The position numbers and the translations under genes are program-made. A DNA stretch of 64,000 bases, taken from contig CP102274.1 of the NCBI GenBank assembly GCA_025149285.1, forward strand, positions 5,048,001 through 5,112,000. The letters are read 5' to 3'. This document shows positions 16,613 to 25,080 of the stretch, piece by piece. This DNA is from Hungatella hathewayi (lineage in GTDB: Bacteria > Bacillota > Clostridia > Lachnospirales > Lachnospiraceae). Every line of letters starts with the position of its first letter. Positions within the stretch are counted from its first letter, which is position 1. Below the pieces are notes generated by a model. The model saw nothing but the letters and a program-made list of their open reading frames with translations. It ran no database searches and had not been told where the DNA came from.

Positions 16613-17368
16613 ATGATCTTATACTTTTCAGGAACAGGAAACAGCGAATATGCCGCGAAGAGAATCGGCAGGGAGCTGGACGATGAGGTGGTCTGTTTAT
16701 TTGAGAAAATCCGCAGCCGCGATTTTACAAAAATGCACTCAGACCGTCCATGGATTATTGTCACCCCAACCTATGCGTGGAGAATCCCCCGCATCATACA
16801 GGAATGGCTGATGAAGACAGCTCTTGCCGGAAACAGGGATATCTATTTTGTAATGACCTGCGGCGGAAGCATTGGGAATGCCGGCAGCTGTTCAGAAAAG
16901 CTGTGCTCCGCCAAAAAGCTGAATTACATGGGCTGTACCGCGGTTGTCATGCCGGAAAACTATATTGCAATGTTTGACGTGCCGACACAGAAGGAATCAC
17001 TGGAGATCATTCAACGGGCGGAACAGACGATAAACGAAGCGATCCTTACGATCAAAAACGGCAAGGCATTTTCTCGGCCCGCAGTCACATTCCAGGACAG
17101 AATGAACAGCGGAATTGTAAATAATCTCTTTTATCCCGTATTTGTTCATGCAAAAAAATTCTATGCTGCCGACACCTGCATCTCCTGTGGAAAGTGCGCC
17201 AAAATCTGTCCGCTGAACAACATACGTATGGAAAACAGGAAACCCGTATGGGGAAAGAACTGTACCCACTGCATGGCCTGCATCTGCCATTGTCCAACGG
17301 AAGCAATTGAATACGGAAAACACAGTAAGGGGAAACCGAGGTATGTCTGCCCTAAAACAGATCATTAA
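16613..17368 (+). CDS. EFR1-family flavodoxin/ferredoxin fusion
   Basis: The 251-residue protein begins with a flavodoxin-like domain (FSGTGNSEYAAKRI is the FMN phosphate loop; about 1-165) and ends with two 4Fe-4S motifs (CISCGKCAKICP and CTHCMACICHCP, about 187-235). Such EFR1-type proteins are common in anaerobic clostridia and are presumed electron carriers between ferredoxin-type partners and flavin enzymes. Here it is the third gene of the operon with the ferredoxin-linked nitroreductase and is likely its electron donor; that link is inferred. A strong terminator follows. Confidence 0.9.
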   Translation: MILYFSGTGNSEYAAKRIGRELDDEVVCLFEKIRSRDFTKMHSDRPWIIVTPTYAWRIPRIIQEWLMKTALAGNRDIYFVMTCGGSIGNAGSCSEKLCSAKKLNYMGCTAVVMPENYIAMFDVPTQKESLEIIQRAEQTINEAILTIKNGKAFSRPAVTFQDRMNSGIVNNLFYPVFVHAKKFYAADTCISCGKCAKICPLNNIRMENRKPVWGKNCTHCMACICHCPTEAIEYGKHSKGKPRYVCPKTDH

Positions 17369-17395
17369 AAGGGCAATCCGAACCTCCGTTTCCTT

Positions 17396-17434
17396 AAAAG
17401 ACGGCGGCAGACCCCTTCCTGCCGCCGTCTTTTC
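17396..17434 (+). terminator. Intrinsic terminator of the redox operon
   Basis: AGACGGCGGCAG at 17399-17410 pairs with CTGCCGCCGTCT at 17419-17430 across an 8-base loop; the stem is followed by TTTT and preceded by AAAA. Confidence 0.9.
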
Positions 17435-17470
17435 TTAATTCCATTCAGGACACCCAAGGACTCTTTTCTC

Positions 17471-17800
17471 TTACTCCATTGATTCGTCCTCTTCCCCAAA
17501 CGCTTCGACCCGAAATACAACGGGGCGTATCCCATCCGTGCAGCAGACAATGGTCTGTCCATCTTCTCTGTTCCACGGCTTATAGGTCCCACCGGCCGCT
17601 ACACAGCTGACGCTGTGATAAATATCAATCCATGCCCACGGACAGAGTCCCTCCGGCATCTGGGCGCCTCCCTCGAAAATAAAGCTGTCGCCTACATTCA
17701 TCAGGGCGCAGGGACCTGCCTCCCTGCCGTCTGTTAAGTATTCGTCGGCAAAATCAGAATAGAATTCCTTTCGGAGTACCGTTATTCTTACCTTTTTCAT
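17471..17800 (-). CDS. TIGR04076-family protein
   Basis: The 109-residue protein resembles the TIGR04076 family of short cysteine-containing proteins from anaerobes. The marks are GDSFIFEG after a short basic N-terminus, CPWAWIDIYHSVSCVAAGG in the middle and a TIVCCTDGIRPVVF segment near the end. No function has been established for the family. It has its own AGGAGG site and stands alone between the redox operon and the GH31 gene. The four conserved cysteines could bind metal or be redox active; this is only a guess. Confidence 0.75.
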   Translation of the reverse strand: MKKVRITVLRKEFYSDFADEYLTDGREAGPCALMNVGDSFIFEGGAQMPEGLCPWAWIDIYHSVSCVAAGGTYKPWNREDGQTIVCCTDGIRPVVFRVEAFGEEDESME

Positions 17801-17901
17801 CGTTTGTTTCCTCCTGGCCGCAGTGACTGTACACTCTCCCGGCTTCTTATGCCATCCACTCAGTTTCTTCTGTCAATGATATCAGATAACCGTATTTATT
17901 T

Positions 17902-20403
17902 CTACATCCCAATCATATCAAACTCCTCAAATGATATCACCACGTCGTAATCCTTCCTGGGATTCCTGTATTTTATCTGCACAGATTTTTTCGTCTGGCT
18001 GTAATACCATCCCGCTTCCGCCTCCTCGAATTTTCTTCGATGCAGATAATGGGGAAGCCGTTCCCCATCCAGGGAAATCCAGTAAGGAGCCTTTTCACGA
18101 TGGATTAAATCCACGGACATGGTTTCCACCAGGGTCTCATAAAGCCCTTCATTTCGGAAGGAGATCGTCGTCCGCACACCGCCTGTCACCGTAATCCGAG
18201 TCTTCAAATACTGACCGTGTTCATAATCCTTTGAAATACCGTCATCCTCGTACAGCGTAAACTCACAGTCTCTGTCTGCCGAGCATAAAAGGGAAATACC
18301 GGTGACTGTCTCAGACGCCAGATTATTCAGCTGGTTTTCCGCCATCGGTATGACCGCGCCGCCCCGGATAAACAGTGGGATACTCTCGATCGTAACCGGA
18401 ATTTCGATGGTCTGCCCGCCTTCGTACGCTTCCCTCGTATAGAAATCGTAGAAGCGTTCTCCTTCCGGCAGATAGACGCTCCGAACCTCAGCCCCCTTCT
18501 CCACAACGTTGGCCACCAGAAGGGAATCGCCCAGCATAAAGTCCACGCCTTCCTCGTAACAAGCCGTATCCTGCTGGAAAGCACTGTACATGGGCTCCAT
18601 GATCGGAAGCCCGGTCTCATGAGCCCGCTCCATCAGTGAGTAGAGATAGGGAATCATACGGTAACGCAGTTTCACGGCTTTTCGGATCAGATCGGTATAA
18701 CCTCCGTACATCCACGGCTCCGTCACGGTATTGTCCGTATTGACCGAATGGACCGAAAACCTTGGCTGGAATATGCCGTTCTGCACCCAGCGCACCATCA
18801 GCTCCGCCTCCGGAGAAGGGCCGTAAAAGCCGCAGATATCGCAGCCCTGATTCGCCACTCCGGACAGGCTCATGCCCAGAATGGTTGCGATATTATATTT
18901 TAAGGAATCCCAGCACGTCAAATTGTCCCCCGCCCAGGTCTGGGCATAGCGCTGAATTCCTGCATGGCCGGAGCGGCACACGATAAACGGCCTGATATTC
19001 TCAAACGTCTCTTCCACCGCCTCTGCGGTCACGTGGCACATCAGGTTGGACATGACCGCCTTGATATAACCGATCGAAGTCCCTTTTCCTTCAAAATCAC
19101 AGCGGCAGTCCTTATCCACCAGACTGTCGTACTCACAGTTGTCGTTCCAGACAGAACTGGTTCCCATCTCAAGCACCGCTCTCTTCAGCATTTCCTTCCA
19201 CTCCGCGCGCGCCTGCGGCTTCGTAAAATCTACGAACACCCCTTTGCCGCCCCACCACGTCCCGACTCCGGCCTCGTCCTTCACGCTGTCCTTCACGAAA
19301 ATATCCTTTGCCTTCATCTCCTCCAGATCCGGATGGGAAAGCAGGACTCCCGGCTTTACATTGGGGGACACGGTAATCCCCCGCTTTTTCATCTCCGCAA
19401 AAAAGCGCACCGGATCCTTAAAACGTTTTTTATTCCAGGTAAATACGCACCGTTTCAAGCCCTCCGCCGTCTCCTGTGAGGTATAACCGGAGGAGAGCTG
19501 GAATCCATCGGCCGGTATATCCTCCTCTTTTGTGGTATCAATAAACTCAAGAATCGCGTCGTCACAATTTTCCGGCAGTTCCGGATAGTACATGGAGGAC
19601 CCCAGATAGCCCAGAGCGGTTCTCGGAAGCATGACCGACTTTCCCGTCAGGTCCGTATACCGCTCCACCACCTGACGTATGGCCGGGCCTTCGATAAAGA
19701 ACAGATCAATATCCCCGGCATCGGCGCGGTACCGGCTGTGCATTTTCCAGTAATTACTCTTCTCCCGTCCCATGTCAAAATCACACTCCGCCGGATTATG
19801 ATAGAAATAGCCGGAGGCCTTTTTGGTTCTTCGATTCAGTTTCACATAGAATGGAATGTGCTTATACAGGGAATCCGTCTCCTTCGGATTATAGCCCATG
19901 GCGTCCTTCGGACTCATACATAACTGTTTCTGCGCCTTGTTCCACTCCCCGCTCTTCTCGCCAAATCCGTAAAAGCAGTCGTCCGGTGAGATTTCGCTGG
20001 TGTGAATTCTTCTGTGGTTGGAATCCTCCTGATACCCCAGTTCCACGATATCGGCATGGATAAGCGTTCCTTCCTTATCATAAATACAGATCCGGAACGG
20101 TTCTTTTTCCACCACCACCCGGAGTTTCCTTCCTTCTATGACTGCCTCCTTCTCTCCATCCGTGAATACCGTCTCCGCCGGACGAACCCGCCTCCGGAAG
20201 CGGTTCATCAATCCGTCCATCCGGTCGTCCCACGCCGTCATCACAAGACTGTAAGACTCTTCTGCAAATGTACCGTCGAACCCGGCCCGGATTCTCACAA
20301 TAGAGTCTGTCAAAAACAGCAGGCGTATTTCCACACAATTCGTCGTGATCGAAATGGTGTCCTCCAGTTTTTTTACTTCTTCCGCCCTCGTACATACCTT
20401 CAT
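17902..20403 (-). CDS. Glycoside hydrolase family 31 (alpha-glucosidase/alpha-xylosidase type)
   Basis: The 833-residue protein has the N-terminal beta-sandwich (GH31 N domain, about 1-250), a TIM barrel (about 250-620) and C-terminal beta domains. The catalytic nucleophile is the aspartate near residue 420 in VWNDNCEYDS, and the acid/base aspartate near 490 in WAGDN. These identify a retaining alpha-glycosidase. No signal peptide is seen, so it acts in the cytoplasm on imported oligosaccharides. Substrate (alpha-glucoside, alpha-xyloside or other) cannot be fixed; the WNDN motif differs from the WxDMNE of classical alpha-glucosidases. It is a single gene with no transporter beside it. Confidence 0.9.
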   Translation of the reverse strand: MKVCTRAEEVKKLEDTISITTNCVEIRLLFLTDSIVRIRAGFDGTFAEESYSLVMTAWDDRMDGLMNRFRRRVRPAETVFTDGEKEAVIEGRKLRVVVEKEPFRICIYDKEGTLIHADIVELGYQEDSNHRRIHTSEISPDDCFYGFGEKSGEWNKAQKQLCMSPKDAMGYNPKETDSLYKHIPFYVKLNRRTKKASGYFYHNPAECDFDMGREKSNYWKMHSRYRADAGDIDLFFIEGPAIRQVVERYTDLTGKSVMLPRTALGYLGSSMYYPELPENCDDAILEFIDTTKEEDIPADGFQLSSGYTSQETAEGLKRCVFTWNKKRFKDPVRFFAEMKKRGITVSPNVKPGVLLSHPDLEEMKAKDIFVKDSVKDEAGVGTWWGGKGVFVDFTKPQARAEWKEMLKRAVLEMGTSSVWNDNCEYDSLVDKDCRCDFEGKGTSIGYIKAVMSNLMCHVTAEAVEETFENIRPFIVCRSGHAGIQRYAQTWAGDNLTCWDSLKYNIATILGMSLSGVANQGCDICGFYGPSPEAELMVRWVQNGIFQPRFSVHSVNTDNTVTEPWMYGGYTDLIRKAVKLRYRMIPYLYSLMERAHETGLPIMEPMYSAFQQDTACYEEGVDFMLGDSLLVANVVEKGAEVRSVYLPEGERFYDFYTREAYEGGQTIEIPVTIESIPLFIRGGAVIPMAENQLNNLASETVTGISLLCSADRDCEFTLYEDDGISKDYEHGQYLKTRITVTGGVRTTISFRNEGLYETLVETMSVDLIHREKAPYWISLDGERLPHYLHRRKFEEAEAGWYYSQTKKSVQIKYRNPRKDYDVVISFEEFDMIGM

Positions 20404-20569
20404 CCTTTTTTTCTCCTGTCTCCCGTGTTTCTCCGTTCACAGAGAACCGAAGCCACGGCCCCCGTTCCCCTGTCCCACAGGTATTCTGAGTCCATCATAC
20501 AGATAATACCACGCGAAAACCAGTCGAATCCTGCATGATTTATATCAAAACTTTGCGTATTTTCTGCCA

Positions 20570-20612
20570 TAAAAACGGGAGACCTCCGCATTGGAGTTCT
20601 CCCGTTTTTATT
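20570..20612. terminator. Terminator downstream of the antiporter gene
   Basis: AAAAACGGGAGA (20571-20582) and TCTCCCGTTTTT, with inner pairs, form a hairpin with A and T flanks. It lies between the antiporter gene and the GH31 gene, both leftward. Confidence 0.8.
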
Positions 20613-20623
20613 TTAACTTATGG

Positions 20624-21868
20624 TTACTTCACTGCGTGAGCAGGCTGATAATCTTCCACAGACTTGATAACTTCCCGCTTAATCGTTCCCGACAGGAAGA
20701 AGGACATCTTTGCACATGCCGGTCCGATCAGCTCATAGAGCACGGAGGAAGACAGAATGATGGTCAGCAGCAGACTCCCGATATCCGCCGGAAGCATTCT
20801 CTGCCCCAGGAATGCAAGCCCGATCGCAACGCCGGCCTGCGGAATCAGCGCAAGGCCGATATACCGTTTCATGACCACCGGCATCCCCGTGATGGAGCAG
20901 CCGATATAAGCTCCCGCATATTTTCCAATAATCCGAATCAGGAAATAGCTGACTCCGATGATCCCCGCAGTCCTGAGCGCCGTCACATTTAAGTTCATCC
21001 CGGAAATGATAAAGAACATGGACATTACCGGCGGTGTAAAATGATTGACCTGCTTAAACAGCTTCTTATCATTTGTCACATTCATATACGTTGCACCGAA
21101 TACCATGCAGGACAGAAGGGGCGACAGCTGGAAGAAGGCGCAGATACCTGATATTCCCAGCAGCATCGCCACCGCCAGAATCAGGCGGTTATCCTTGCTC
21201 CTGGCCGGTGTCAGAAGCTTAGACAGCACAATTCCGCACAGAAATCCCAGTGCCAGAGCCATCAGGTTCCAGAAGATGGGAACCATCACATCCGTAAATG
21301 AGATATGGCCGCTCGTTCTCGCATTGACCACCGCAACAACGGCACTGAAGGTTAAAAGGCATACGACGTCATCCAGCGCTACTACCTGAAGAAGCACATT
21401 GACAAAATCACCTCTCGCATGATACTGGTGAATCGTCATCATCGTGCTGGCCGGAGCGGTAGCCGTGGCAATGGCTCCTAAAATCAGAGCGAAGTTCCAT
21501 GACATGCCAAATATCATTCTCATGCTGATCGTCACCAGAATTCCGGCTGCCAGCGCTTCAAAGATCGTAATGACAATGATCTTGATCCCCGCTTCCTTAA
21601 TGATTTCTTTCTTAAAGAATTTTCCGACGCCAAAGGCAATAAATGCCAGAGCAATATCGCTCATAAATCCCATATGCCCCAGAATATCGGAGGGCACCAT
21701 CTTCAGACAGCAGGGCCCGATCAAAACCCCCGCGATAATATAACCGCTGACATTCGGCAGCCTCAGCCGTTTTGTAATCCTCGTAACGATAAACCCCGCG
21801 AACAGTATGATAGACAGCGAGCAGAGTACTGCTGTTGATTCATCCATTTGACTGTATAAAAGTTCCAT
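20624..21868 (-). CDS. Cation/proton antiporter (CPA2, Kef/NapA type)
   Basis: The 414-residue protein has about 12 hydrophobic segments and the features of CPA2 sodium or potassium/proton exchangers: an IIAGVLIGP-type early segment, GATATAPASTMMTIHQY in the middle where the ion-binding residues usually sit, and VVALDDVVCL containing the paired aspartates. There is no TrkA-N domain, so it is not a full KefB/C. It exchanges protons for monovalent cations across the membrane. The divergent LysR gene at 22012 probably controls it. Confidence 0.85.
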   Translation of the reverse strand: MELLYSQMDESTAVLCSLSIILFAGFIVTRITKRLRLPNVSGYIIAGVLIGPCCLKMVPSDILGHMGFMSDIALAFIAFGVGKFFKKEIIKEAGIKIIVITIFEALAAGILVTISMRMIFGMSWNFALILGAIATATAPASTMMTIHQYHARGDFVNVLLQVVALDDVVCLLTFSAVVAVVNARTSGHISFTDVMVPIFWNLMALALGFLCGIVLSKLLTPARSKDNRLILAVAMLLGISGICAFFQLSPLLSCMVFGATYMNVTNDKKLFKQVNHFTPPVMSMFFIISGMNLNVTALRTAGIIGVSYFLIRIIGKYAGAYIGCSITGMPVVMKRYIGLALIPQAGVAIGLAFLGQRMLPADIGSLLLTIILSSSVLYELIGPACAKMSFFLSGTIKREVIKSVEDYQPAHAVK

Positions 21869-21932
21869 AAAAACATCCCCTTTTTCCCCATTTTTGTTGA
21901 TACTATATGTTTTTTTCCCTTTCTATGGTACA

Positions 21933-21960
21933 ATTATAGCAGTCTTATATATAATAGCAA
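21933..21960 (-). promoter_or_regulatory. Promoter of the antiporter gene
   Basis: TTGCTA (21955-21960) and TATAAT (21933-21938) are 16 bp apart on the minus strand. The 50 bp between this promoter and the LysR gene contain two GATAC-like repeats (near 21968 and 21979 on minus), possible LysR contacts. Confidence 0.5.
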
Positions 21961-22011
21961 ATTATGGTATCTACTGTATCTATAAATTTTTATGATAGGG
22001 GTGTGATGTAC

Positions 22012-22914
22012 ATGATGGATTCCAAACTGGAAACTCTGATAAAAGTCAATGAGACACGCAGTTTTACAAAGGCAGCCGAGCTTCTTTCCCTGACGCAGCC
22101 GGCAGTCAGCCAGCATATCCGGCAGCTGGAGCAGGACCTGGGTGCGACGCTGTTCATCAGGGGGGAGGGGCCCTTAAAACTGACGCAGGAAGGGGAGATT
22201 GCGATAAAATACGCTAAGCGGATACAGACGCTCTATCAGAACTTAGAGCAGAGTCTGGGTGATTTGAAGCGCCATATTACCCGTTTATCCGTCGGGATCA
22301 CCCACACGGCCGAGAGCAATATCATGGTTGAGGTTCTGGCCCGCTACAGCAGCTTAAACGCCGGCTGCCGCATAACAATTATTTCTGATACCATAAATAA
22401 TCTTTATCAAAAATTGAAAACGTACGAGCTGGACATCGCGATTGTCGAAGGAAAAATCGTGGACAACAACTTTAATTCCGTCATGCTGGACACGGATTCC
22501 CTGATTCTGGCGGTATCGAACCATAATCCGCTTTCCAAGAAAAGCATTGTGACGCTGGAGGAGCTGAAAAAACAGCGTCTGATCCTCCGGCTGCCGGATT
22601 CCGCTACCAGGAATCTGTTCATCTCCCATCTGGAAAGCAATAACGTCTCTCTCGATGAACTGAATGTAACGCTGGAGGTCGATAATGTCGCTACCATTAA
22701 GGATCTGGTGCGGAGAGACTTCGGAGTGTCGATTCTTGCAAGAAGTGCCTTTGCCGGAGAACTGCGCAAGGGAAAGATGACCGGGCTTCCCATCGAAAAT
22801 CTGAGTATGACGCGGGAGATCAATATGGTTTACCATAAGGATTTTGAGCATACGGATTTGTTGCAGGAGATTACGAAGATTTATTATGAGTATTCCAGAA
22901 GTAAGTATACTTGA
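22012..22914 (+). CDS. LysR-family transcriptional regulator
   Basis: The 300-residue protein has an N-terminal winged helix-turn-helix (FTKAAELLSLTQPAVSQHIRQLEQ-type, residues about 15-45) and a C-terminal effector domain of two alpha/beta lobes. It resembles LysR regulators such as CysL/YtlI in layout; the ligand is unknown. The start at 22012 follows a GGGGTG site; the frame is open upstream to 21964 without one. It is divergent from the antiporter, the arrangement in which LysR proteins usually control the neighbour and themselves. Confidence 0.9.
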   Translation: MMDSKLETLIKVNETRSFTKAAELLSLTQPAVSQHIRQLEQDLGATLFIRGEGPLKLTQEGEIAIKYAKRIQTLYQNLEQSLGDLKRHITRLSVGITHTAESNIMVEVLARYSSLNAGCRITIISDTINNLYQKLKTYELDIAIVEGKIVDNNFNSVMLDTDSLILAVSNHNPLSKKSIVTLEELKKQRLILRLPDSATRNLFISHLESNNVSLDELNVTLEVDNVATIKDLVRRDFGVSILARSAFAGELRKGKMTGLPIENLSMTREINMVYHKDFEHTDLLQEITKIYYEYSRSKYT

Positions 22915-22948
22915 GATTATGTTTTTGGGGGGAGGTATTAAGAGTTAC

Positions 22949-23278
22949 GCCGCCGCAGGGGTGAGCCGGGGAAGGAAGGGCGGGGACACGGGCAGAGGGA
23001 GCACTCCCGTTTTCTCGGTGGGCCGGACTAAAAGAAAAACGGTGTGAAAATATGGGGACCGTGCAAACTACAGAGATGGCTGATGCCCTCTCCTCCGTGT
23101 GCACTCGACTCCGGGCCCTGAAAGCCCACAAGGAAAGTCCCCCTCACATACGTTCGGCGGAAAATGTCGCCCCATATTTTCACACCGTTTTTCTTTAAGT
23201 CCGGCCGAACCTCTAAAAAGTCGCGCTCCCTCTGCCCGTGTCCCCGCCCTTCCTTCCCCGGCTCAACCCTGCGGCGGC
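22949..23278. repeat. Large inverted duplication of a 110-bp unit
   Basis: Two copies of a unit of about 110 bp face each other around a loop of about 110 bp. The outer 54 bp differ at one position (beginning GCCGCCGCAGGG), about 20 bp in the middle are unrelated, and the inner 36 bp (core AAACGGTGTGAAAATATGGGG) again differ at one position. This fills most of the 490-bp gap between the LysR gene and the DMT transporter. No gene is seen in it. The transcript would fold into a very long hairpin. It may be a dispersed intergenic element. Confidence 0.85.
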
Positions 23279-23403
23279 TGTGTACTGGTTATGCCAGATG
23301 AAAAACATAATGTGAGCGTTTTGAGAGGTTGGCGAAAGTAATGGTTATGGTTAGTAGGTTTTAGTGGGGTGTCAGGAGTAAGGACTTAAATGGAGGATAT
23401 AAG

Positions 23404-24417
23404 CTACTCTTGATTATCAGGGGCTGGTTGGGGAGTGGGTTTGTTTACGATGTAGATTCCGATGCATACGAGGAATAAAGCGACCAGGGTGGTCAGGCCA
23501 AAGGCCTGTTGGCCTTCGCCGAGGAACAGGGCTGACAGGATGACTCCGAAGACTGGATTCATGAAGCCGAAAACAGCTACTTTGGAGACCGGGTTCCGTT
23601 TCAGCAGGATTCCCCAGAGGGAATAGGCTATCGCGGATACGGCTGATAAATAGACAAGCATGGAAATAGATGGCACTGTCCACACATGGACGCTTCCACC
23701 GGTGAGATATCCACAGAGAATCATGATGATTCCACCAAGCAGAAACTGCCAGCCGCTGAGCATGACCGGATGATCTTCACGGGAGTAGATTTTTATCAGG
23801 ACAGAGGAAACTGCGTAGGCGATGGTGGATAGAAGGATGAAACCTTCTCCCATCAGAGAGAGACTCATGTTCAGCCCACCCTGGTTGATATTAATTATAA
23901 CGACTCCGGCAAAACCGGCGATGCATCCGATAACCTTGTTTTTGTCCAGCTTTTCCTGGCGGAAAATCAGACTGGCAATGAGGATTGCTGCAAATACGTT
24001 GGAGGCCTCAATAATAGAGGCCTTCACCCCTGTTGTATGGGCGAGGCCGACGTAGAAAAAGAGATACTGAATGACGGTCTGAAAAAGGGACAGCTTGATG
24101 ATCCGCAGCCAGGAGGGCTTTTGAGGGAGAAGAGGGCGGCGGTTCATTAAGCTGCCGATGAGAATCGTCAGCAGCCCTGCAAGGGTAAAACGGTATCCCG
24201 CGAATAAAAGCTGGCTGGAGACATCATTTCCTTCTATTTGAAACAGCTGGTATCCGATCTTGATACATGGAAAAGCGCTGCCCCACAGCGCGCAGCAAAT
24301 CATTGCTGTGAGGCAGACGCTTACCGTATTGGCTGTTTCAATCTGCATGCCGGGTTTTCGGGAATTTGGCATGTCTCTCTTGTCAGCACAGTGACAAAAC
24401 TTACTTTTCCGGTTCAT
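23404..24417 (-). CDS. EamA/DMT-family transporter
   Basis: The 337-residue protein has ten hydrophobic segments arranged as two EamA repeats (CCALWGSAFPCIKIGYQ in the first, AVSAIAYSLWGILLKRNPVS in the second). DMT proteins export metabolites or drugs; the substrate is unknown. The ATG at 24417 overlaps the stop region of the upstream kinase-like gene, so translation is probably coupled; a TTG at 24429 and internal ATGs are alternatives. It is the third gene of the galK operon by position. Confidence 0.85.
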   Translation of the reverse strand: MNRKSKFCHCADKRDMPNSRKPGMQIETANTVSVCLTAMICCALWGSAFPCIKIGYQLFQIEGNDVSSQLLFAGYRFTLAGLLTILIGSLMNRRPLLPQKPSWLRIIKLSLFQTVIQYLFFYVGLAHTTGVKASIIEASNVFAAILIASLIFRQEKLDKNKVIGCIAGFAGVVIININQGGLNMSLSLMGEGFILLSTIAYAVSSVLIKIYSREDHPVMLSGWQFLLGGIIMILCGYLTGGSVHVWTVPSISMLVYLSAVSAIAYSLWGILLKRNPVSKVAVFGFMNPVFGVILSALFLGEGQQAFGLTTLVALFLVCIGIYIVNKPTPQPAPDNQE

Positions 24418-24418
24418 C

Positions 24419-25066
24419 TTACAGTTCAAATCCTTTTAACTTGATGTAATCCTTAATGAGCTTCGCAGTCTGCTCTAAATCAAACTTACTGGTGTTGATG
24501 ATCAGATCGTAATTGTTCCAGTCCTCCCAGCGGCCGCCGCTGTAGTAACGGTAATATTCCTTCCGTTCCCTGTTAATCTTCCTGACTCGTCTTGCCGCCT
24601 CTTTTTCATCCACTTTGTCAACTTCCATGGTACGCTTGATCAGGGCAGGGACATCGGCGTACACGAAGATTTTTACGAGGCCGGGAACATTCACGTCCTC
24701 GCGGCTTAAAATGTAATCCGCACAGCGTCCGGCTATGATGCAGGACTCCTGGTCTGCCAGCTGTCTGATTACCTCAGACTGGAAACGGAACAGATTCTCG
24801 GGCTTTACGATGTCGCCGTCTGTAGACGGCTTTCCCAGCTGCGGCTTCATGCCGCTTACAATCTTGTAAAGCAGGTTATTGCCTGCCTTTTCATCGGCCA
24901 GGCGGAAAAATACTTCTCCGACCGCACTCTGCTCCGATGTCATGGTCAGAATTTCCTCATCGTAAAAATGAATTCCCAGTTCCTCCGCCAGCGCCTTGCC
25001 TACGATCCGGCCGCCGCTGCCGTACTGCCGGCCAATGGTAATGACCAGATTTTCTTTTTCCTTCAT
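24419..25066 (-). CDS. Cytidylate-kinase-like family protein
   Basis: The 215-residue protein has a P-loop GRQYGSGGRIVGKALAEEL (about 12-30), a CIIAGRCADYIL segment and an arginine-rich lid (KEAARRVRKINRERKEYYR), matching the cytidylate kinase-like family (AAK_33 type) widespread in Firmicutes. The true substrate is uncertain: these proteins are distinct from the essential Cmk. It lies 14 bp behind galK and directly before the DMT transporter. Confidence 0.88.
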   Translation of the reverse strand: MKEKENLVITIGRQYGSGGRIVGKALAEELGIHFYDEEILTMTSEQSAVGEVFFRLADEKAGNNLLYKIVSGMKPQLGKPSTDGDIVKPENLFRFQSEVIRQLADQESCIIAGRCADYILSREDVNVPGLVKIFVYADVPALIKRTMEVDKVDEKEAARRVRKINRERKEYYRYYSGGRWEDWNNYDLIINTSKFDLEQTAKLIKDYIKLKGFEL

Positions 25067-25080
25067 GATACTTTCCCCCC

